Below, in pieces: positions 43,870-52,446 of a stretch of 64,000 bases of DNA. A program made the translations under genes and the position numbers. Source of the DNA: an uncultured Porphyromonadaceae bacterium (GTDB lineage Bacteria > Bacteroidota > Bacteroidia > Bacteroidales > Coprobacteraceae); the NCBI GenBank assembly GCA_900545915.1, contig URAV01000008.1:1-64000 (forward strand). Reading direction: 5' to 3'. Below the pieces are notes generated by a model. It worked only from the letters and a program-made list of their open reading frames with translations, ran no database searches and was not told the origin of the DNA. Position 1 is the first letter of the stretch. The number at the start of each line of letters is the position of its first letter.

Positions 43870-45096
43870 TTACTCCAAATTATATTCTTTAATTTTACGG
43901 TAAAGTGTACGCTCCGATATTTTCAGTTCTTCTGCGGTTTTTTTCCGTTTTCCGTTATTCCTTTCCAAAGATTTCCGAATCATCTCTTTTTCTGCGTCCT
44001 CCAGAGATAGAGAAGTTTCTTCGAACTCACTTTCATCATGCACATCTTCTGTAGATTCTTTATCGATATGGAATGTCTTGACGGCGGGAACGGTCGGATG
44101 GGTTATTGCTGTATTGTGTTCCGGAGTATAAACTTTCAACCCATGTCCGTTTTCAGATGCCGCCAGATTATCTACAATGCTTTTCAGTTCATTCATCTCT
44201 TTACGCATTTCGAAGATGATCTGGTATAACATTTCTCGTTCATTTCCGAATAAAAAGCCGTCTTTCCCTTCTGAACCGCTTACGACCGGTAACCGTTCTA
44301 TATTATATGACGGTAAATATGACTTTATAATGTCGGCTGATACCTCACGAGAAGTCTCAAAGATGGATATTTGTTCTGTTACATTTTTCAGTTGTCTGAT
44401 GTTCCCCGGCCATCGGTAAGTCAGTAATAAATTTTTTGCATCATCGGTCAGTTGTATCGCCGGCATCCGGTATTTTTCAGCAAAATCATTTGAGAATTTT
44501 CTAAACAGAAGAAGTATATCATCCATTCTGTCTCGTAACGGAGGCAATTCGATAGGTACGGTATTTAATCGATAAAATAAATCTTCCCTGAATTTTCCTT
44601 CTGAGATCGCTTTAATCATATTGACATTTGTCGCAGCAACGATACGGACATTGGTTTTTTGAACTTTGGAAGAACCAACTTTTATGAACTCTCCGCTTTC
44701 TAAAACTCTCAATAAACGTGCTTGTGTCGTTAGAGGCAGTTCTCCGACTTCATCTAAAAATATCGTTCCTCCATCGGCCTCTTCGAAGTATCCTTTACGA
44801 TCGGCAAGAGCTCCGGTAAACGAACCTTTTTCGTGTCCGAAAAGTTCGGAGTCGATAGTTCCTTCAGGTATAGCGCCGCAATTTACCGCAATATAACGTC
44901 CGTGTTTACGATGACTGTTCGTATGTATAATCTGAGGAAAGAATTCTTTTCCCGTTCCGCTTTCTCCGGTAATTAGTACGGAGAGATCTGTCGGAGCAAT
45001 TTGTAAAGCTCGGCTGACAGCTCTTAATAATCCCGGTGTATTTCCAATGATGCCGAATCTTTGTTTGGCCTGCTGTATATCTGAGAGTGCGATCAT
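43870..45096 (-). CDS. Sigma-54-dependent activator without receiver domain
   Basis: A 408-residue bacterial enhancer-binding protein. The AAA+ domain begins near residue 14 with Walker A GESGTGKE (44-51), GSFTGA (91-96; the sigma-54-contact loop, usually GAFTGA), Walker B GGTIFLDEVGELP, and R-finger region FREDLFYRLNTVPI. Residues 365-408 form a Fis-type helix-turn-helix (KRKKTAEELKISERTLYRKI). No receiver, GAF or PAS domain precedes the AAA+ core, so its activity is not set by a fused sensor. It heads the operon with lptE, the TPR gene and secG. A Bacteroidales promoter (45116-45146) lies upstream. Confidence 0.92.
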   Translation of the reverse strand: MIALSDIQQAKQRFGIIGNTPGLLRAVSRALQIAPTDLSVLITGESGTGKEFFPQIIHTNSHRKHGRYIAVNCGAIPEGTIDSELFGHEKGSFTGALADRKGYFEEADGGTIFLDEVGELPLTTQARLLRVLESGEFIKVGSSKVQKTNVRIVAATNVNMIKAISEGKFREDLFYRLNTVPIELPPLRDRMDDILLLFRKFSNDFAEKYRMPAIQLTDDAKNLLLTYRWPGNIRQLKNVTEQISIFETSREVSADIIKSYLPSYNIERLPVVSGSEGKDGFLFGNEREMLYQIIFEMRKEMNELKSIVDNLAASENGHGLKVYTPEHNTAITHPTVPAVKTFHIDKESTEDVHDESEFEETSLSLEDAEKEMIRKSLERNNGKRKKTAEELKISERTLYRKIKEYNLE

Positions 45097-45115
45097 ATTT
45101 CTTAATTCTCTATTG

Positions 45116-45146
45116 CAAAAGTAGCAAAAGAGAGATTATAAGCCAA
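45116..45146 (-). promoter_or_regulatory. Promoter of the sigma-54 activator operon
   Basis: On the minus strand, TTG (45146-45144) and TACTTTTG (45123-45116) are 20 bases apart. The start codon is 20 bases from the -7 element, so the leader is short. Confidence 0.65.
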
Positions 45147-45301
45147 ATGTATGCAATATATTTAACGGGTCGGTAATTTAAAATTTGTATAAACGCTTTA
45201 TGTTCTGTATTTTTTTAGACGTTTTTCTAAATGGGAAATATATTCTTTATATTTTGTTGATTAGTAGGCGATTGTGTTTTATTTGTATTTACATAATTTT
45301 T

Positions 45302-47095
45302 CTAAGGTCGTATAAAATCAAGCCTTTTTTCTTCTTCTGCGAAGAGAATTGCTGTATTTACTAATGCTAAATGAGAATATGCCTGAGGAAAATTACCAAG
45401 TTGCTCTTTTGTGTCGAAATTGATGTCTTCACTGAACAGGCCTAAATGATTAGAATAGGAGAGAACCTCATTAAATAGACAACGAGCTTCTTCTTTTTCA
45501 CCTATGACGTATAATGCTCGGATAAGCCAGAATGTGCAGATTGTGAAAGCGGAAGATGGTAGCCCGAAATCATCCTCATTGTTATATCTGTACATCAGAC
45601 CTTTATGAAATAAAGCTTTTTTTACGGCTTTTACGGTTTTATGGTAGCGTATGTCGTCTGCTTGTAGAAAGCCGTATGGCTCCATCAATAATAGAGAAGA
45701 ATCTAAATATAGATTTTCATAAGTTTGTGAAAAGCTCTGTATTTCTTCTTTCCAGCCATATTTTAGAACATCGGATTTTATCTTGTCCGCTTCTTTTTTC
45801 CAGCGTTCGCTATAACTGTATTTATCGAGCATGATTGCGATGCGAGAAGCCCTATCCAAAGCAACCCAACACATGACTTTAGAGGATACGAAATGCTGTT
45901 CTTTTCCTCGTATTTCCCAAATGCCTTTGTCCGGTTTATGCCAATCTTCGATGACTATGGCTATAATACTTTTAACCATTTCCCAGATGTCTTCAATTTC
46001 ATCGAGAGTGCCCGGCATTAATTGATAATACTGATAAATGAGGTCCATCAAATATCCAAACGAGTCGTTTTGCCGTTGATGGTAAGCATCGTTTCCTATA
46101 CGTACCGGTTTCGAGTTTTTGTATCCTGAGAGATGATCGAGGATGATTTCTGTTAATTTACGTTCGCCTCTAATTCCATACATGATCTGAAATGACTCAT
46201 GTTTGGCAACAAATGTTGATTGTATGAACTTCATGAATCGACGAGCTGCATCCGGATGTCCTATTTGGAATAATGTTTCGATAGACATAGATGCATCGCG
46301 TAACCAACAGAAACGATAATCCCAGTTTCTTACTTCTCCGATAGCTTCCGGCAAGCTGGTCGTTAAAGCCGCTAATACAGCACCGTTGTAGTATGACATT
46401 AGTTTTAAGATTAATAGGCTTCTTTCTATAATATCATTGTATATAGAATATTTTTTTGTTCGGTTTATCCAGTTAAGCCAATACACTAATGTCCTGCAAT
46501 ATTCTAATTTTTCTCGTTCGATGTTGACGGGTATGACTTTTTCATTATAGGATAAAAGGAGAAATTCATCTTTTTCTAATATGATTTCTTGATGATTTAA
46601 GATTGTTTCTAAAGGGAGCGATGAATATAAATATTGTCGGTCTTTGTTATTTTGGGAACTATAAGTTTCTATATATTGAGATGTCATGTTATAAATTACT
46701 TTACCTCTTGCATAGTCTGGAGCTGGGTTATAATCGATTTTAAATCGGGGATGCCCTTTAATGCGATTGATATAACGATAAATCTCTGCAGGACGGTAAT
46801 GCTCATCTTTATTTTGGGAATGATAACACGGCATAAAATCGACAACAACGAATTCTCCTTCCTCTGAAGAAAAACGGGTAGATAGAATATTGGTGTGAGG
46901 TACGTATGATTGTGAAATAGAATATTTATTCGATACCTGAAATCCGAAATTACCACCATTTTTACGGTCTAATAATGCTGCAAAGATAGAGGGTGAATCG
47001 AATTCGGGGAAACATAACCATTCGATGTTTCCGGTTTCGGAGATTAGAGCTGCGGTACGGCAGTTTCCTATGACACCATAATTCAGATTACTCAT
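45302..47095 (-). CDS. Glycoside hydrolase family 15 protein (glucoamylase/trehalase type)
   Basis: A 597-residue GH15 protein with the two-part layout of bacterial members. An N-terminal beta domain starts NLNYGVIGNCRTAALISETG and ends near residue 215. The (alpha/alpha)6 barrel contains WDYRFCWLRDASMSIE (about 257-272, substrate-binding Arg-Asp) and later catalytic Glu candidates around IWEIRGKEQHF. No signal peptide is present, so it works in the cytoplasm. GH15 enzymes include glucoamylases and, in mycobacteria, trehalases. The gene lies 11 bases behind the trehalose-6-phosphate synthase/phosphatase fusion, so trehalose or a related glucoside is the probable substrate. Confidence 0.88.
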   Translation of the reverse strand: MSNLNYGVIGNCRTAALISETGNIEWLCFPEFDSPSIFAALLDRKNGGNFGFQVSNKYSISQSYVPHTNILSTRFSSEEGEFVVVDFMPCYHSQNKDEHYRPAEIYRYINRIKGHPRFKIDYNPAPDYARGKVIYNMTSQYIETYSSQNNKDRQYLYSSLPLETILNHQEIILEKDEFLLLSYNEKVIPVNIEREKLEYCRTLVYWLNWINRTKKYSIYNDIIERSLLILKLMSYYNGAVLAALTTSLPEAIGEVRNWDYRFCWLRDASMSIETLFQIGHPDAARRFMKFIQSTFVAKHESFQIMYGIRGERKLTEIILDHLSGYKNSKPVRIGNDAYHQRQNDSFGYLMDLIYQYYQLMPGTLDEIEDIWEMVKSIIAIVIEDWHKPDKGIWEIRGKEQHFVSSKVMCWVALDRASRIAIMLDKYSYSERWKKEADKIKSDVLKYGWKEEIQSFSQTYENLYLDSSLLLMEPYGFLQADDIRYHKTVKAVKKALFHKGLMYRYNNEDDFGLPSSAFTICTFWLIRALYVIGEKEEARCLFNEVLSYSNHLGLFSEDINFDTKEQLGNFPQAYSHLALVNTAILFAEEEKRLDFIRP

Positions 47096-47106
47096 ATTTG
47101 TTTTTA

Positions 47107-49365
47107 TTATTTGTTGTTTGGAAGTAATTTTTTGAAGAAATTCATGATAGAAAAAATATTCTCCTTTCTGTCGAGATTTTTTTGTTGAAATAAATCTCGA
47201 TGTATTAGAGCTTGGAGAAAAGGTATGACTTCTGATTGAGCAGTCAGATTATATCGTGCATTTTTTGATGCAGTTCCTATTTTTACGGTAACAGCTGTTG
47301 CCGGAAGAGCTTGGAACATATCGTCATCAGTCACATCATCCCCTATGGCCAGTATAAAATCGTAATGATCTTTTTGAAGCAGGCGGTTTACTTCAGAACC
47401 TTTGTTGTAATATGGAGATTTAATTTCGACCACTTTATCTCCTTGTAATATTTGTAATTTTTGTTGTAAGCATATTTTTATTAAAGAATTGGTTAATTGT
47501 TGAGCACGTAGTGCTCCTAACCAACTGTCTGTCTGTCGGTAATGAAATGCCAATGCCGTATCTTTTACTTCGAGGTGGGAACGGGGAGTTTTGGATACAA
47601 AAAGTTTTATTGTAGAGAGTAAAGATGGACTCCATTCGGTCGATTGTATATTTTTATTCCATTTCCCGTTTTCTTTATAAAATGCCCCGTGTTCAGCGGC
47701 AAAAGATATAGGCAGTTGTCCCAACCATTTTTCTAAAGTCAGATGGTCTCTTCCGCTATTGATTACGATATGATTTTTTTTATCTTCCGCTAATTGTTGC
47801 AACAATTCTATCAGTTCAGGATCGGGTTTGGCATCTTCCGGACGATTTCGTATAGCGGTCAATGTTCCATCGTAATCAAGTAATATAAGGCGTTTATGAG
47901 CATGTTTATATCTCGATCGTATGTCGCTTATAACAGGACCTACAATGCGCTTTAATCTGAATCGTTGATTTTTGCTGCATATATCATTCCATTCGGTCAT
48001 AAAATCTGCAGCCCATTTGTTAATAGTTTGATTAGATAAAATTGCCTGCATGTGATTAATTCTGTTTTTTTGTTCTCTTTCAGGCATTTCTAATGCTTTT
48101 ACGATAGCTTGTTCTATTTCCTCAATATCGTTCGGATTAATTTGTATGGCATCTGTTAGTTCTACTGCACAACCGGCCATTTCGCTTAGTATCAGTACTC
48201 CGGGATTGTTTTGTTTTGTTGCGACATATTCCTTAGCTACTAAGTTCATCCCGTCACGCAGTGGAGTAACTAATGCTATATCTGCAACAAAGTACATAGC
48301 GGCTAATTCTTCAAAAGAAAATCCATGATAGAAGTAGCATACGGGTGTCCAGTCTATTGTTGAATATTTTCCATTGATTGCTCCTATTTCTTCGTCTATT
48401 TTAGTCTTTAATTCTGCATATTGATTTACTTGATCTCTCGATGGCACGATTACCATCGCTAATGTCACTTTACCAAGGTATTCGGGATGGTGTTCTAAGA
48501 ATAGAGAAAAGCCCCATAAACGATGTAAAATTCCTTTGCTGTAATCTAATCGATCGACGGATAATATCATTTTATGGTTGCCGAACAAATTTTGAAAGCG
48601 ATTGATGGCTTTTTGTACTTCAGGATTTTCCGATACACTATGATAAAGATCATAATTGATACCCATAGGTAATGCTTCGACACGTATAACCCGATTTCCT
48701 ATTTGAATTTCGTCTAATTGGAAGTCTATGTTGAGTACCCGTTCTGCTGCACTGATGAAATGACGCATATAATCGTGTGTATGGAATGCGATGAAATCAG
48801 CACCCAATAATCCTTGTAGAATTTCTCCTCGCTCAGGTAAAATTCTGAATAATTCGTATGAGGGAAAAGGTATATGGTGGAAATAACCGATACGCAGATG
48901 GGGCATGCGTTTTCGCAGCATGCCCGGTAGCAGCATTAACTGATAATCTTGTATCCAAACATAATCGTCTGCGGATACGATACTGCAAATTTTTTCACAG
49001 AAAAGAGCATTTACTTCTTGATAAGCTTTCCAAAAACAGTTTTTATATTCTGTATATGCGAAAAAATAGTGACATAAAGGCCAAATCGTACTATTACTAT
49101 ACCCTTCATAGTAGTTTTTATATTGATTGCATGATAAAAAGACGGGGTGAAAATTTAATTTTTCTAATTGTTCTGAAATGATCTGTTCGTCCTCTTTTTT
49201 ATCTACACAAATACCCGGCCATCCGATCCAATGTTTCTCGTCGGTGGTTTTTAGAGAATTTAACCCTGTCGCTAATCCTCCTTCACTTCGAGAAAAAATG
49301 AATGTGCCGTTTTTCTCTTTACAGGCTTTGGCCGGTAATCTATTTGATATAATATATAGTTTCAT
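47107..49365 (-). CDS. otsAB: Bifunctional trehalose-6-phosphate synthase/phosphatase
   Basis: A 752-residue fusion of OtsA and OtsB. Residues 1-465 form a GT20 synthase: SNRLPA at the start, then GGLATGLNSL, HWIGWPG and IGYFHHIPFPSYELFR. It joins UDP-glucose to glucose-6-phosphate. Residues 485-740 form a HAD phosphatase: LLDYDGTLTAI (around 495, the catalytic Asp pair), INSGRD, and GDDVTDDDMF. The product is trehalose, a stress and desiccation protectant. The protein is cytoplasmic. It is first in a two-gene operon with the GH15 gene. A long hairpin (49460-49500) lies in the upstream region. Confidence 0.95.
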   Translation of the reverse strand: MKLYIISNRLPAKACKEKNGTFIFSRSEGGLATGLNSLKTTDEKHWIGWPGICVDKKEDEQIISEQLEKLNFHPVFLSCNQYKNYYEGYSNSTIWPLCHYFFAYTEYKNCFWKAYQEVNALFCEKICSIVSADDYVWIQDYQLMLLPGMLRKRMPHLRIGYFHHIPFPSYELFRILPERGEILQGLLGADFIAFHTHDYMRHFISAAERVLNIDFQLDEIQIGNRVIRVEALPMGINYDLYHSVSENPEVQKAINRFQNLFGNHKMILSVDRLDYSKGILHRLWGFSLFLEHHPEYLGKVTLAMVIVPSRDQVNQYAELKTKIDEEIGAINGKYSTIDWTPVCYFYHGFSFEELAAMYFVADIALVTPLRDGMNLVAKEYVATKQNNPGVLILSEMAGCAVELTDAIQINPNDIEEIEQAIVKALEMPEREQKNRINHMQAILSNQTINKWAADFMTEWNDICSKNQRFRLKRIVGPVISDIRSRYKHAHKRLILLDYDGTLTAIRNRPEDAKPDPELIELLQQLAEDKKNHIVINSGRDHLTLEKWLGQLPISFAAEHGAFYKENGKWNKNIQSTEWSPSLLSTIKLFVSKTPRSHLEVKDTALAFHYRQTDSWLGALRAQQLTNSLIKICLQQKLQILQGDKVVEIKSPYYNKGSEVNRLLQKDHYDFILAIGDDVTDDDMFQALPATAVTVKIGTASKNARYNLTAQSEVIPFLQALIHRDLFQQKNLDRKENIFSIMNFFKKLLPNNK

Positions 49366-49668
49366 ATTTATGAATTGAGCAAAGGGTATGCCATATATTA
49401 ATTTGTTTTATATAAACATCTGATATTTAGTATAATATGGTTATTTGTTCTATAAAAACACCTTTTCAAAATGAAAAAGTGCTTTTCTTTTTGAAAAGGT
49501 TGTAGATAGGGGAAAGTAGTTGGTTTTGTAGAATTGTGGCAGGATTAAATCAAATATAAAAATAGTTTAGGCTGTAAACAGGTGAGCGATTATTAATAAA
49601 TGCTGTTTTTGTGTTTTATAGAATTATATTTTAAATATAATTTTTGTGTACTAAAAATCGCTTTTAGA
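49366..49668. other. Intergenic region between otsAB and the outer-membrane operon
   Basis: Divergent intergenic DNA, about 430 bases in all to the next start. It holds a long hairpin (49460-49500) and, further right, the promoter of the plus-strand operon (49669-49698). No gene is recognisable. Confidence 0.6.
49460..49500. repeat. Long stem-loop upstream of otsAB
   Basis: ACCTTTTCAAAATGAAAAAG pairs with CTTTTCTTTTTGAAAAGGT with one or two mismatches around a two-base loop, a stem of 18-19 pairs. There is no gene end nearby in either direction, so it is not a simple terminator. An operator, leader structure or decayed mobile hairpin are options. Confidence 0.6.
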
Positions 49669-49698
49669 TTGTTAATCAATTTTATTTATGTATTTTTG
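49669..49698 (+). promoter_or_regulatory. Promoter of the outer-membrane operon
   Basis: TTG (49669-49671) and TATTTTTG (49691-49698) are 19 bases apart. The presumed TTG start codon is 97 bases downstream, leaving a leader of about 90 bases. Confidence 0.7.
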
Positions 49699-49794
49699 CC
49701 ATGATTTTTTGACAATAAGTTACTAAAATAAAAAGATAATTTATTGTCGTGTGTATAGTTTTAGGTGTGAAATTCTTTATTTAAATTTATTTCT

Positions 49795-50346
49795 TTGAAA
49801 GCGAAAATTGTACATTGCCGTAAAATTTGTTTTATTTTACTTTGTTTGTTTTCAATCAATGGATATGCACAAAAATTGGCGTTGAAGACCAATTTAGTAC
49901 AATGGGCGACTGTTTCTCCGAATTTAGGTGCTGAATTTGTATTAAGTAATCATTTATCGTTAGATCTTTCAGCTTCATTTAATGTTTGGTTTCCCGGTTC
50001 ATCTTTAGATTTGAAGCATGTTTTAGTGCAACCTGAATTAAGGTATTGGTTCGGTAGACCTATGTCCCGGCACTATTTAGGAGCAACAGCTTTTTATACC
50101 AGTTACGATGCATTGCTGAAACGTAAATACTATTACGGAGATGCTGTCGCTGCAGGTGTAACATACGGTTATGCGGTAGTGATCGATAAACATTGGAATT
50201 TTGAAGCATCGGTAGGGATAGGAGCTCTTCGTTACCGTCAATATAAATATGCTAATACAGAACGTCGGCCTTTATCTGTCAATGATAGAGGATGGGCGCT
50301 TGTTCCTGTGAAGTTAGCTCTCTCTTTTGTTTATATACTACGCTGA
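49795..50346 (+). CDS. DUF3575 outer-membrane protein
   Basis: A 183-residue protein of the DUF3575 family, predicted to be a small outer-membrane barrel. A signal peptide (about 1-25, ending GYAQ) is followed by KLALKTNLVQWATVSPNLG, the typical DUF3575 opening, then VQPELRYWFGRPMS and GYAVVIDKHWNFEASVGIG. There is no ATG at the front: the best start is TTG at 49795, with an in-frame stop at 49768-49770. DUF3575 genes in Bacteroidales often lie next to fimbrial or OmpA-like genes. Here it opens a three-gene operon, 62 bases before the next start. Confidence 0.82.
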   Translation: MKAKIVHCRKICFILLCLFSINGYAQKLALKTNLVQWATVSPNLGAEFVLSNHLSLDLSASFNVWFPGSSLDLKHVLVQPELRYWFGRPMSRHYLGATAFYTSYDALLKRKYYYGDAVAAGVTYGYAVVIDKHWNFEASVGIGALRYRQYKYANTERRPLSVNDRGWALVPVKLALSFVYILR

Positions 50347-50408
50347 TTTTTTGTGTTTTGTGTTAACAATGCGGTGTATTTGTGGTAAAATATAATTAAG
50401 TGTACACG

Positions 50409-52409
50409 ATGAAAAGTTTTATACCGATATGTTTTTTATCTGCTTTGATCTTCTTACTTTCGGGAGTTGATATTATTGCTCAAAATTTACGTGTAGCAGG
50501 AGTTGTCAGGGGCAATAATGAAGAGCGTTTGGCAGGGGTTACCATTATAAATAAAGAAACGAAAAAGGTGGTCGGTTTGACGGATGAAGATGGTAAGTAT
50601 TCTGTTGTTGTACCGGTAAACGGCATTTTAAATTTTACATGTCTCGGATATGACGGGCAAGATATAAAGGTAAAAGGACGTCAGATAATTGATGTTGTTT
50701 TGGTTTCTACTGCGGTAAAAATACAAGAAGTTTCGGTCGTTGCAAAAATTAAGAATAAGGTTATTTTCGAGCCTTCCGAGATCGAGGTTGTCGGAAATTA
50801 TTTTCATTTAAAAACTCGTTTTAAAGTACCTGCGGAGATGTTCTCCAGCAATACCCGACTTATCGTTCAACCGACATTATATAATATTACTCGTAAAAAG
50901 GGTGTTTTGTTAAAACCTGTGGTGACAGATGGGCGAGAATATACACTTACGCAGGAGCGTATGTATGAGTTTGATTTGAGAAACGATCCTTTAGAGCCTT
51001 ATATACGTAAGAGTGAAATGACTAAGAACGGAGAATTGGTTGCATACCATGATTCTGCTTATATCGAAAATCTTAAAGAAGATTTTCGTGCCGATATTCG
51101 ATTGTCTCTTGAAAATTATAACCGGATTTTATTTACGGATAGTTTTCAAATCGCTCGCGGGCTTGTCAATCCGCTACGTTTTTTTGAATATAAATTGGAA
51201 GCAAAAAATATTACGGATGAACGTTATTTCCCAAAACCCGAATTACAGTTGCGTAATGACAGAGGGGAAGTAGAACTTTCATTTTTACCCGGTAAGGCGG
51301 ATATTAATGATAAAGATCCGAAAAATGCATCGGAATTGGCTAAATTGAGAGAACGATTGTCTTCTATAGAAACTAATCCGGATGCGAAATTACAGACTTT
51401 TTCTATCTTGGGTGTTTCTTCTCCGGAAGGACCTCATGATAAAAACCTTGTTTTGGCTAAAAAACGTATGGATTTGGCGGTAAATCGTATTTTATCGCAT
51501 TTGAATAAAGAGACTCTGGATTTTTTGAAAATTCAGACAGGTTCGAAGGTTGAAACTTGGCAGACTGCAATCGAAATGATGAGACGAGATTCTCTTTTCG
51601 GGCAGGCTCAAGATTTACAAAATATCGTAAATAAATATCCCGATAGTCCGGATAAACAATGGCGGGCGATTATCAGGCTTCCTTATTATAGAAGTGTAAT
51701 CGTACCGCACTATTTGCCTTTAATGAGACGGGTAGAGTATAATTTTGATTATTCGATATATCGTTTTCTCACAGATGCAGAGATCAAAGAACTTTATCTT
51801 AAAGATTATAAGCAGTTGTCACGTCATGAATTTTGGCGGATGTTTGAAATCGCTGAGTCGGATGAAGAGAAAGAAACGATTTATAAACAAGCCCTTGAAG
51901 TTTATCCTAAATTTATGTTAGCGGCGAATAATCTTTCGGCTCTTTATATAAATCAAGGTAGACCCGATGATTCTATTTTAGAATCGTTTATTAGTAAAGA
52001 TGCTCCTGAAGAGGTCTTAACCAATCAGGCTGTAGCATTGTTGAGCAATTGGAAATATGAAAAAGCTGATTCTGTCGTTTCTTTGATTCCAGACGGAGTT
52101 TCTTCGGAATATTTAAAGTCTGTAACTCGTGCGTTAAACGGCAATTATGAAGAAGCACTGGCAACTTTCGGACAAGAAGGTGGCATTAACGAGGTGGTGT
52201 TGTTATTAGCATTGAAACGTAATGGCGAGGCTTGGGAAAAGGCTCAGAATTTACCTGAAACAGCCCGATCAGAGTATGTTAAGGCAATAGCGGCCAATCG
52301 GTTAGATAAAGTAATGGATGCGATCAATCACATAGAAAAGGCTTTTGAATTAGATCCGTCCTTAAGAGATGTGGCCAAAGTGGATGCGGATGTGATGGAT
52401 TTATTGTGA
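50409..52409 (+). CDS. Secreted protein: regulatory-like domain, OmpA-like domain and helical repeats
   Basis: A 666-residue exported protein. The ATG at 50409 (MKSFIPICFLSALIFLLSG) gives a signal peptide; a GTG at 50400 is less likely. Residues 26-110 form a carboxypeptidase-regulatory-like domain (LRVAGVVRGNNEERLAGVTI, GLTDEDGKYSVVV, EVSVVAK) as found before the plug of SusC transporters, but no TonB-dependent barrel follows. A beta-rich middle part (120-310) leads to an OmpA-like segment (LQTFSILGVSSPEGPHDKNL, about 330-350, then KKRMDLAVNRIL). The C-terminal 170 residues are TPR-like (AANNLSALYINQGR, KWEYEKADSV-like pattern, then IEKAFELDPSLRDVAKVD). Arrangement recalls DUF3868-type partners of DUF3575, but I am not certain. 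It sits 37 bases ahead of the five-module gene. Confidence 0.75.
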   Translation: MKSFIPICFLSALIFLLSGVDIIAQNLRVAGVVRGNNEERLAGVTIINKETKKVVGLTDEDGKYSVVVPVNGILNFTCLGYDGQDIKVKGRQIIDVVLVSTAVKIQEVSVVAKIKNKVIFEPSEIEVVGNYFHLKTRFKVPAEMFSSNTRLIVQPTLYNITRKKGVLLKPVVTDGREYTLTQERMYEFDLRNDPLEPYIRKSEMTKNGELVAYHDSAYIENLKEDFRADIRLSLENYNRILFTDSFQIARGLVNPLRFFEYKLEAKNITDERYFPKPELQLRNDRGEVELSFLPGKADINDKDPKNASELAKLRERLSSIETNPDAKLQTFSILGVSSPEGPHDKNLVLAKKRMDLAVNRILSHLNKETLDFLKIQTGSKVETWQTAIEMMRRDSLFGQAQDLQNIVNKYPDSPDKQWRAIIRLPYYRSVIVPHYLPLMRRVEYNFDYSIYRFLTDAEIKELYLKDYKQLSRHEFWRMFEIAESDEEKETIYKQALEVYPKFMLAANNLSALYINQGRPDDSILESFISKDAPEEVLTNQAVALLSNWKYEKADSVVSLIPDGVSSEYLKSVTRALNGNYEEALATFGQEGGINEVVLLLALKRNGEAWEKAQNLPETARSEYVKAIAANRLDKVMDAINHIEKAFELDPSLRDVAKVDADVMDLL

Positions 52410-52446
52410 TAAAGAACGTAAATAAAAGATTGAAAGTAATATTGCT

